21,461 nucleotides of DNA from an uncultured Prevotella sp. (lineage in GTDB: Bacteria > Bacteroidota > Bacteroidia > Bacteroidales > Bacteroidaceae). The notes beneath the pieces were generated by a model. It searched no databases and had not been told where the DNA came from. It was given only the letters and a program-made list of their open reading frames with translations. Of the stretch, positions 1 through 6,231 are shown piece after piece. Location: the NCBI GenBank assembly GCA_937906495.1, contig CALCVT010000122.1, positions 1 to 21,461 of the forward strand, in the 5' to 3' direction. Made by a program: the position numbers and the translations under genes. Every line of letters begins with the position of its first letter. The stretch's first letter is position 1.

Positions 1-18
1 AATTTGAATTACTGTTAC

Positions 19-47
19 TTCCCATCCTCTTTATTGGGGGTGGGAAA
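19..47 (-). terminator. possible hairpin at the 3' end of the HTH gene
   Basis: TTCCCA and TGGGAA arms (19-24 on the plus strand as TTCCCA, 42-47 as its complement) pair and extend inward through CC/GG after one mismatch, around a loop rich in A and T. The hairpin overlaps the last codons and stop of the HTH pseudogene at 31-33. No clear run of T follows on the minus strand, so terminator function is uncertain. Confidence 0.3.
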
Positions 48-604
48 CTTTAGTACCTTTATATAGTTCATCAATTTCACATTTTGGTACATAGACAAAA
101 TTGCCTATTTGTCGAGTAGGTATGGAGTATTTACGGATATGTTTATAGACCGTACTTTCATCCAATTTATACTTCTGACTGATGTCACCTATGGTATAGC
201 AATCCTCCGGTTCCATTCGATAAACCTTTGCTGGTGTCTTAGGCTCATCAGTAGCCTTGGGACGAAGAGGATATTTCTTCATTAAATCTGTTTTGCTCAC
301 CAGAGTCATTCGTTTACCTGTATTTGATACCAGTAATGTTTCCTTTCTGAATCTGGCGGTAAATAGTTTCCTTGCTAATACCAAAAAGCAGATAGGCTTC
401 AGGAACAGTAATCATTTCCTTGGATTCCGGAATATCCTTCACTGCTTCATCCATTTTTTCCAGTCTAAGCTTTTCATCGTGTTTTCTCTTCCAAGCTGTT
501 TTCGAACACTTGGGAGAGCAATACAATGATTCAATAGTCTTAGCCAAGAACTCTGAACCACATATCGGGCATTTCCTAATGATTTGAAATTTGGCTGCTG
601 GCAT
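31..604 (-). pseudogene. helix-turn-helix DNA-binding protein of an integrative element, frameshifted
   Basis: Two overlapping minus-strand reading frames make one gene. The first starts at ATG 602-604 (MPAAKFQIIRKCPICGSEF) and carries a four-cysteine zinc ribbon (C12, C15, C29, C33) and a first helix-turn-helix (ITVPEAYLLFGISKETIYR). It stops soon after GNITGIKYR. The second frame continues with NTGKRMTLVSKTDL and a second helix-turn-helix (CYTIGDISQKYKLDESTVYK), ending at 31. Removing one T from the TTT at 323-325 (A from AAA in the sense direction) joins them as GNITGINTGKRM, giving 190 residues without internal stop. Known family: proteins of this build sit beside tyrosine integrases in Bacteroidales mobile elements and probably act in regulation or excision. 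No integrase lies in the window; one could lie to the left. A sequencing error cannot be excluded. Confidence 0.8.
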
Positions 605-663
605 AATCTATACTCTATTAGTCGGTTAATACGTTTAAGTGTCACCTTATCTACCAATAAGAC

Positions 664-685
664 ATGGTACAAATATGGTACAAAT
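664..685. repeat. two tandem 11-bp repeats over the HTH gene promoter
   Basis: ATGGTACAAAT occurs twice without a gap, at 664-674 and 675-685. The second copy overlaps the -7 box of the putative minus-strand promoter, so the pair could be an operator for the HTH protein itself. That role is inferred from position only. Confidence 0.6.
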
Positions 686-711
686 ATACAATAAAAATCG
701 TGTAATTCAAG
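681..711 (-). promoter_or_regulatory. putative Bacteroidota-type promoter of the HTH gene
   Basis: On the minus strand TATATTTG (681-688) fits the Bacteroidota -7 consensus TAnnTTTG, and CTTG (708-711) lies 19 bp upstream as a 3-of-4 match to the -33 TTTG. Transcription would start near 674, about 70 nt before the ATG at 604. It lies just downstream of the dnaK terminator, so the gene would be transcribed independently of dnaK. Confidence 0.5.
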
Positions 712-738
712 ATAGGTATTGCCAAGTGTTAAAAACGA

Positions 739-773
739 AAAAGGTGCGAAACCCATTGAGTTTCACACCTTTT
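739..773 (-). terminator. intrinsic terminator of dnaK
   Basis: Positions 739-752 pair with 760-773 in a 14-bp stem with a 7-nt loop. The one imperfect pair (747/765) is a C-A mismatch on the plus strand but a G-U wobble in minus-strand RNA, and the minus strand continues into TTTTTCGTTTTT. This fits termination of dnaK transcripts 30 nt after its stop codon. Confidence 0.8.
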
Positions 774-804
774 CCTATGGATGTTTATCGTTGTTTATCG
801 ATAC

Positions 805-2715
805 TTACTTAACTTCCTCGAAGTCTGCATCCTGAATATCCTCTTTGCCGGGCTTGGCTTCACTTTGCTGTCCACCCTGGAAGCCGGCATCGGGTCCGGG
901 CTGTGCACCAGTTTGCTGGTACATGTCAGCACTTGCAGCCTGCCATGCATTGTTAAGTTCTGTTTTGGCAGCGTCGATAGCAGCGATGTCTTGAGCCTTG
1001 TGAGCATCCTTCAGTTTGCCAAGTGCAGTTTCGATAGCACCCTTCTTGTCGGCAGGCAGTTTATCGCCCAGTTCCTTAAGTTGGTTCTCGGTCTGGAAAA
1101 TCATAGAGTCGGCCTCGTTGATTTTGTCAACGCGCTCACGCTCCTTCTTGTCGGCTTCAGCATTTGCTTGAGCCTCAGCCTTCATGCGGTTGATTTCATC
1201 CTCAGTCAAACCACTCGAAGCTTCAATTCGGATGGCCTGTTCCTTGCCGGTTGCCTTATCCTTAGCCGACACCTTCAAGATACCATTAGCATCGATATCA
1301 AAAGTTACCTCAATCTGAGGAACACCACGGCGAGCGGGAGCAATTCCTGCCAGGTTGAAGCGGCCAATGCTCTTGTTGTCGCGAGCAAACTGACGTTCAC
1401 CCTGAAGTACGTGAATGGTTACTTCGGGCTGATTGTCCTCGGCTGTTGAGAATACCTGACTCTTCTTACAAGGAATCGTAGCATTAGCATCAATCAACTT
1501 GGTCATTACACCACCCAAAGTTTCGATACCGAGCGAAAGGGGAGTAACATCGAGCAATACGATATCGCCTACGCCCTGTTCCTTGTTCAGGATAGCACCC
1601 TGAATAGCAGCACCTACAGCTACAACTTCATCAGGATTTACACCCTTTGAGGGAGCCTTGCCAAAGAAGTTCTCAACCAAAGCCTGTACGGCAGGAATAC
1701 GAGTTGAACCACCAACAAGAATTACCTCGTCAATATCAGCAGTCGAGAGTCCGGCACCGCTGAGTGCAGCTTCGCACGGAGCCTTGCAAGCTTCAATCAA
1801 ATTGTGTGCAAGTGCCTCAAACTTGGCACGGGTCAGCGTTTTAACCAAGTGCTTGGGTACACCGCCTACAGGCATAATGTAAGGCAGGTTAATCTCGGTA
1901 GTAGTTGAGCTGGAAAGTTCAATTTTAGCCTTTTCAGCAGCTTCCTTCAAGCGCTGCATAGCCATAGGGTCTGCCGTCAAGTCGGCACCTTCATCATTCT
2001 TGAATTCTTGAACCAACCAGTCGATAATTACGTGGTCGAAGTCATCACCACCAAGGTGCGTATCGCCATTGGTTGAGAGCACCTCGAACACACCGCCGCC
2101 GAATTCAAGAATAGAGATATCAAATGTACCACCACCCAAGTCGAACACGGCAATCTTCATATCCTTGTTTGCCTTGTCAATACCATAAGCAAGTGCAGCA
2201 GCGGTAGGTTCATTCACAATACGCTTTACTTCAAGGCCAGCAATCTGTCCGGCCTCCTTCGTAGCCTGACGCTGCGAGTCAGAGAAGTAAGCAGGCACCG
2301 TAATAACTGCTTCGGTTACTTCCTGGCCCAAGTAGTCTTCGGCCGTTTTCTTCATTTTCTGCAGTACCATTGCCGAAATTTCCTGCGGCGTGTACTGACG
2401 CCCGTCAGCCTCGACACGGGCCGTATTATTGTCACCACGTACTACCTTATAAGGCATACGCGAAATTTCCTTCTGTACCTGATCGTAGTTCTCACCCATA
2501 AAGCGCTTGATAGAGTAAATCGTGCGCAGCGGGTTAGTTACGGCCTGGCGTTTAGCGGGATCGCCCACCTTACGTTCACCTCCCTCAACAAAGGCTACAA
2601 CCGAGGGGGTTGTGCGCTTGCCTTCGCTGTTAGTAATAACGGTAGGTTCGTTACCTTCGAATACGGAAACACAAGAGTTTGTAGTTCCCAAGTCAATACC
2701 AATAATCTTTCCCAT
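805..2715 (-). CDS. dnaK: molecular chaperone DnaK (Hsp70)
   Basis: ATP-dependent cytoplasmic chaperone that binds exposed hydrophobic segments of unfolded proteins and cycles with DnaJ and GrpE. The 636-residue product is full length. Seen in order: phosphate-binding loop IGIDLGTTNS (5-13), the Gram-negative-type insert around 72-92, the second phosphate motif FDLGGGTFD (191-199), the adenosine motif VGGSTRIP (334-341), the interdomain linker DIVLLDVTPLSLG (384-396), a beta substrate-binding domain to about 510, a helical lid, and a disordered Gly/Gln-rich tail ending EEVK. The start MGKIIGIDLG at 2713-2715 matches the family start. No dnaJ or grpE is adjacent; the gene stands alone, with its own terminator downstream and a 520-base regulatory gap upstream. 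A long open frame on the opposite strand is a coding shadow. Confidence 0.98.
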   Translation of the reverse strand: MGKIIGIDLGTTNSCVSVFEGNEPTVITNSEGKRTTPSVVAFVEGGERKVGDPAKRQAVTNPLRTIYSIKRFMGENYDQVQKEISRMPYKVVRGDNNTARVEADGRQYTPQEISAMVLQKMKKTAEDYLGQEVTEAVITVPAYFSDSQRQATKEAGQIAGLEVKRIVNEPTAAALAYGIDKANKDMKIAVFDLGGGTFDISILEFGGGVFEVLSTNGDTHLGGDDFDHVIIDWLVQEFKNDEGADLTADPMAMQRLKEAAEKAKIELSSSTTTEINLPYIMPVGGVPKHLVKTLTRAKFEALAHNLIEACKAPCEAALSGAGLSTADIDEVILVGGSTRIPAVQALVENFFGKAPSKGVNPDEVVAVGAAIQGAILNKEQGVGDIVLLDVTPLSLGIETLGGVMTKLIDANATIPCKKSQVFSTAEDNQPEVTIHVLQGERQFARDNKSIGRFNLAGIAPARRGVPQIEVTFDIDANGILKVSAKDKATGKEQAIRIEASSGLTEDEINRMKAEAQANAEADKKERERVDKINEADSMIFQTENQLKELGDKLPADKKGAIETALGKLKDAHKAQDIAAIDAAKTELNNAWQAASADMYQQTGAQPGPDAGFQGGQQSEAKPGKEDIQDADFEEVK

Positions 2716-2837
2716 GATGTATTTCTGTTTTATTGTTTATTATTCTGTTTAAGTTGGTAGCGCCCGTTCATTGGGCGGTACACCCTCTTATAAGCAAGGT
2801 GCGTGCCAAAGCCTATTAAGCCATTAAAGTTTTAATT

Positions 2838-2852
2838 CTGCCAATTTGGCAG
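2838..2852. promoter_or_regulatory. palindromic site upstream of dnaK, possible operator
   Basis: CTGCCAATTTGGCAG is a perfect inverted repeat with 7-bp arms and one central base. It lies about 125 bp upstream of the dnaK start. Its symmetry fits a dimeric repressor site in a stress-gene promoter, but I cannot name a regulator. Confidence 0.35.
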
Positions 2853-3006
2853 ATAACATCATATACACACTGATTATCAATCAAATAAAGCATAAATCAT
2901 AACCACAAAAGTTTTTTACCAATCCGTAATTTCTATTTTCATGTCAGCCCGTGTCAGCCAAATATGCACGACAGATGCTATTTCCACTGGTTACATCTTT
3001 GCATTT

Positions 3007-3060
3007 TGACAGCATCTTGCACATCCATCAGTGACAGCATCTTGTGCATCCATCCGTGAC
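3007..3060. repeat. 25-bp tandem repeat, two copies plus a partial third
   Basis: Units at 3007-3031 and 3032-3056 both begin TGACAGCATCTTG and end in CATCCATC plus two bases. They differ at three positions. A third unit starts with TGAC at 3057 and decays after a few bases. The array lies about 300 bp upstream of dnaK; its function is unknown. Confidence 0.8.
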
Positions 3061-3095
3061 GGTGCAACCCGGCACTAACCTCAAATAAACAGAGC

Positions 3096-3135
3096 AACAC
3101 CGCATATCCCCTGTATGCTAAGGGTATGCGGTGCT
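3096..3135 (-). terminator. long hairpin downstream of murF-alr, likely terminator
   Basis: Arms at 3098-3110 and 3122-3133 pair over 12 bp with one bulged base (T3107) and an 11-nt loop. On the minus strand the hairpin is followed by GCTCTGTTTATTTG, a loosely T-rich stretch. It lies 100 bases after the murF-alr stop and before dnaK, which fits separation of the two transcripts. The weak T tract lowers confidence. Confidence 0.45.
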
Positions 3136-3235
3136 GGCAGTATACAGGCAACAAGCCCTGCTGTGTTCAACAATACCTTCATATTCTTCCTTATAAATAT
3201 ACTACAGGTATTGTAACAAGACGTTGATTGCCTGC

Positions 3236-5704
3236 TTATTGAAAATAGATGCGCTTTACACGTCCGCTTACAGAGGTAAGCACTTCATAGGGTATGGTAT
3301 CGAGCCAATCGGCCAACACCGTTACGGGGAGTTGGTCACCAAATATTTCAACCTGATCGCCCTCATGGCAGGATATGCCGGTTACATCAATCATGCAAAC
3401 ATCCATACATATATTTCCCACATAAGGGGCACGCTGTCCGTTCACTATGCAATACCCCTTGCGGTTACCAAGTTTACGGCTCAGTCCATCTGCATAACCA
3501 ATCGGGATAGCAGCAATACGCGAGTCGCGCTCCACAATTGTGCGACGCGAATAGCCAATGCTATCGCCGGCTGGCACCTCGCGTATTTGCAGAATGGTAG
3601 TATGCAGGGCAGCAGCAGGATGCAGTTCGCGGTTGTCGATAGGATCTATGCCATAAAGCCCTAAGCCCAAGCGTACCATATCGAGATGGCGTTCAGGAAA
3701 ACGCTCAATACCGGCACTATTGCAAATATGCCGTAATATTTTGTGCGAAAAGACTTTCTGCAGCATCAGCGAAGCCTGGTCGAACACTTCGAACTGTCGG
3801 GCTGAGAAGGTATCAAAGTCGGGCGAGTCGGAACCAACGAAATGCGAAAATACGGAGCGCGGAATCAGTGCTGTTTGATGTTTAAGCCTTTCTATCAGTT
3901 GCGGAATATCCTTTTGTGGGTTGAATCCCAAGCGATGCATTCCCGTATCGAGTTTAATGTGAACCGGAAAACCTTGTATACCTTCTTTTTCGGCTGCGCG
4001 TATCAAGGCATCGAGCAGTTTAAAGCTGTAAACTTCCGGCTCGAGTTCATATTCAAACAAGGTATTGAAAGCCGACATCTCCGGATTCATCACCAAAATA
4101 CCTGCTGTTACACCGGCCCGGCGTAACTCGGCCCCCTCGTCGGCCACAGCTACAGCCAGATAGTCCACGCCACGATCCTGCAATGTTTTGGCAATTTCTA
4201 CCGAACCCGCGCCATATGCCGAAGCCTTGACCATGCAAGTGATTTTGGTTTCGGGTTTCATAAACGAACGGTAAAAATTCAGGTTCTCGGCTATGGCTTC
4301 AAGATTCACGTCGAGTGTCGTTTCGTGTACCCGGAGCGAAAGTGCAGCGGTCAGTTGCTCAAAGCCAAAACTGCGTGCTCCCTTAACGAGTACCATCTCG
4401 TCGCTCAGTGTATCGAGCAGTCCGCTTTTAAGCAACGCCTCGCTCGATACAAAAAAGTGCTTTTTCATCGGGAAGAGGTAGTGATACTGAGAGATTTCAG
4501 CACCCACCCCAATCAGTTGGTCAATCCCGCGTTTGGTTGCCATTTCGGCCACCTGTGCATAAAGTTCTACCGGCGGAAGGCCTGTTTGCAGAATGTCCGA
4601 TAAAATGAGTGTACGCGACTTCTCGGTCTGTTCGGGACGACGGTTTATAAAATCGAGTGCAATGTCGAGCGAGGCCACATCCGAGTTGTACGAGTCGTTT
4701 ACCACCGTACAGCCGCGTTGTCCTTGTATCACTTCCATACGCATAGCCACCGGCTCAAGTGCTGCCATGCGCCGTTCTATCTCTTCGAAGGGCACATGAA
4801 GGTACACGCATACAGCCAAGCAGTGCAAGCTGTTGGTTACCGAAGCTTCGTCGGTAAAGGGTATGTGAAAAGATGCCTGATGCCCTAAATAGGTATAGTT
4901 TACATAAGTGTTTTTACCGTCTTTCTTGATACTGTTAATGTAAAGGGCACGTTCGGGGTCACGCATCGACCAGGCTAAAATATCGCCGGTAAAATGTGCC
5001 ACGCTTACACACTCACTGATTATGGGGTCGTCAGCACAATACACCATCACCTCAGCATCGCGAAAGAGACTGAGTTTTTCGTGACATTTCTCTTCGATTG
5101 AGGCAAAATTCTCCTGATGTGCCGGGCCGATGTTAGTCATCACGCCTATAGTAGGCTGTATCATGGCCCGGAGCGCAGTCATCTCGTCAGGACGCGAAAT
5201 GCCTGCCTCAAATATACCTACCTGACTATGCTCATCGAGTAACCATACACTCAAGGGAACACCTATCTGCGAATTATACGAACGGGGAGAACGGGTTACG
5301 TTTCGGGTGGGCGAGAGCAACTGGTAAAGCCATTCTTTAACAACCGTTTTACCATTTGAGCCAGTTACTCCAATCACCGGCACATCAAAAGCTTCGCGGT
5401 GGCGTTCGGCCAGACGCTGTAAGGCCTTCAGCGGACTGGGTACGTGCAAGAAGTTGGCTCCCGGAAAGCAACTTTCACAGTTTTCGGGCAATGAGCCTAC
5501 CACAAAGTTACGCACACCGCGACGGTAGAGTCGGGGGATGTAGCGGTGCCCATCACCCAATCGGGTACGCAAAGCAAAGAAAAGAGTTGTTTCGGGAAAT
5601 GCCAACGAACGGCTGTCGGTTAACAGCCAAGCTATTTCGGCTGGACTTTGACCGAAACGGCGAGCGCCCATCAGGGCTACAATTTCTTCTATCGAATAGT
5701 GCAT
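3236..5704 (-). CDS. murF-alr: bifunctional UDP-N-acetylmuramoyl-tripeptide:D-Ala-D-Ala ligase / alanine racemase
   Basis: One 822-residue protein with two peptidoglycan-precursor activities. Residues 1 to about 455 are MurF: ATP-binding loop GVTGSNGKT (112-120), SYNSQIGVPLSVW (142-154), EAGISRPDEM (166-175), TNIGPAHQENF (190-200) and NDSYNS (336-341). It adds D-Ala-D-Ala to the UDP-MurNAc tripeptide. Residues from about 463 are alanine racemase: VKASAYGAG (492-500) carries the PLP lysine K493, LDTGMHRLGF (585-594) follows, and GYADG (736-740) holds the catalytic tyrosine Y737. It supplies the D-alanine used by Ddl and so by MurF. Such fusions are known in Bacteroidota, so this is a lineage trait rather than an oddity. 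Both halves look complete. The start MHYSIEEIVALMGA is 32 bases downstream of a good -7 box. Confidence 0.96.
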   Translation of the reverse strand: MHYSIEEIVALMGARRFGQSPAEIAWLLTDSRSLAFPETTLFFALRTRLGDGHRYIPRLYRRGVRNFVVGSLPENCESCFPGANFLHVPSPLKALQRLAERHREAFDVPVIGVTGSNGKTVVKEWLYQLLSPTRNVTRSPRSYNSQIGVPLSVWLLDEHSQVGIFEAGISRPDEMTALRAMIQPTIGVMTNIGPAHQENFASIEEKCHEKLSLFRDAEVMVYCADDPIISECVSVAHFTGDILAWSMRDPERALYINSIKKDGKNTYVNYTYLGHQASFHIPFTDEASVTNSLHCLAVCVYLHVPFEEIERRMAALEPVAMRMEVIQGQRGCTVVNDSYNSDVASLDIALDFINRRPEQTEKSRTLILSDILQTGLPPVELYAQVAEMATKRGIDQLIGVGAEISQYHYLFPMKKHFFVSSEALLKSGLLDTLSDEMVLVKGARSFGFEQLTAALSLRVHETTLDVNLEAIAENLNFYRSFMKPETKITCMVKASAYGAGSVEIAKTLQDRGVDYLAVAVADEGAELRRAGVTAGILVMNPEMSAFNTLFEYELEPEVYSFKLLDALIRAAEKEGIQGFPVHIKLDTGMHRLGFNPQKDIPQLIERLKHQTALIPRSVFSHFVGSDSPDFDTFSARQFEVFDQASLMLQKVFSHKILRHICNSAGIERFPERHLDMVRLGLGLYGIDPIDNRELHPAAALHTTILQIREVPAGDSIGYSRRTIVERDSRIAAIPIGYADGLSRKLGNRKGYCIVNGQRAPYVGNICMDVCMIDVTGISCHEGDQVEIFGDQLPVTVLADWLDTIPYEVLTSVSGRVKRIYFQ

Positions 5705-5735
5705 ATGAGTCTATGCTGTTTGGTTTATCTACTTG

Positions 5736-5743
5736 CAAAAGTA
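5736..5743 (-). promoter_or_regulatory. putative -7 box for murF-alr
   Basis: TACTTTTG on the minus strand fits TAnnTTTG. The expected start of transcription is near 5729, giving a leader of about 25 nt. No TTTG is seen at the -33 position, so the promoter is supported by one box only. Confidence 0.45.
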
Positions 5744-6129
5744 CAAAGTTCGTACGAAATGCCCTCTTTGCAGCCGTTCTATTTTCTGTGCGTTTACTTT
5801 ATTTATATCCATGAACAGGGCCGGACCACTGCTATACTATCAAGGCTATTTACACTTTTTGCCAGTAATAAAGCATCGTGATGCTCCTACCTGATACCCC
5901 TTTCTCATTTCTCGACACAAGTATTTTTGCTGCTTCCCGAAGAGGCCATTGCCTTCGCATCAAACAGGCCGCTCTCCGTAAAAGTTTAAACGATGGCACA
6001 GGCTTTTTTGACTCAAATTACACATACAGTGCGGCACACATATGCTGTGCCAGGTAACTTTGTAGCCAATAATCAATAACTGCTGCAGAAAGATAGCCGC
6101 AGCAACGATGCTATCTGCGCGAAAATGCG

Positions 6130-6137
6130 TACCTTTG
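6130..6137 (+). promoter_or_regulatory. putative -7 box of the fucosidase gene
   Basis: TACCTTTG is a perfect TAnnTTTG match, giving a start near 6144 and a leader of roughly 88 nt. A second match, TAACTTTG, is at 6055-6062. Neither has a clear -33 TTTG. The inverted repeat at 6092-6115 just upstream could bind a regulator. Confidence 0.4.
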
Positions 6138-6231
6138 CATACGCAAACTAACAACCTATTTTATTTCCTAACTAACAATAGGCCTCCCCTACTCCCGGTA
6201 TGCTGTGCCTATTTTCAAACTAAACATTTAT

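Larger units (their letters stand above)
2716..3235. other. intergenic region between murF-alr and dnaK
   Basis: No gene recognised in these 520 bases. Contents: a small hairpin (CGCCC 2761-2765 with GGGCG 2773-2777) that would lie in the dnaK leader, a 15-bp palindrome at 2838-2852, 25-bp tandem repeats at 3007-3056, and a large hairpin at 3096-3135. I could not find a perfect TAnnTTTG box for dnaK. The nearest is TAGGCTTTG with a 3-nt spacer, on the minus strand near 2799-2807. Confidence 0.7.
5705..6231. other. divergent intergenic region between murF-alr and the fucosidase gene
   Basis: No gene recognised in these 527 bases. They hold the murF-alr -7 box (5736-5743), a small hairpin GCATC-GT-GATGC (5872-5883), an interrupted inverted repeat around GATAGC (6092-6097) and GCTATC (6110-6115), and the fucosidase -7 box (6130-6137). 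Short open frames here lack any recognisable protein features. Confidence 0.65.

Noticed and set aside
781..1449. 222-codon plus-strand open frame opposite dnaK
   Set aside because: Long frames opposite dnaK are a known by-product of its codon use; the sequence has no recognisable domain and dnaK itself is certain.
3007..3060. Possible CRISPR array
   Set aside because: The repeats are tandem without spacers and there are no cas genes.
3236..5704. MurF-Alr fusion as a novelty
   Set aside because: This fusion is an established feature of many Bacteroidota, so it supports taxonomy rather than being a discovery.
6205..6231. Upstream GTG start for the fucosidase
   Set aside because: It would place nine residues before a perfect signal peptide; ATG 6232 gives the normal N-terminus.
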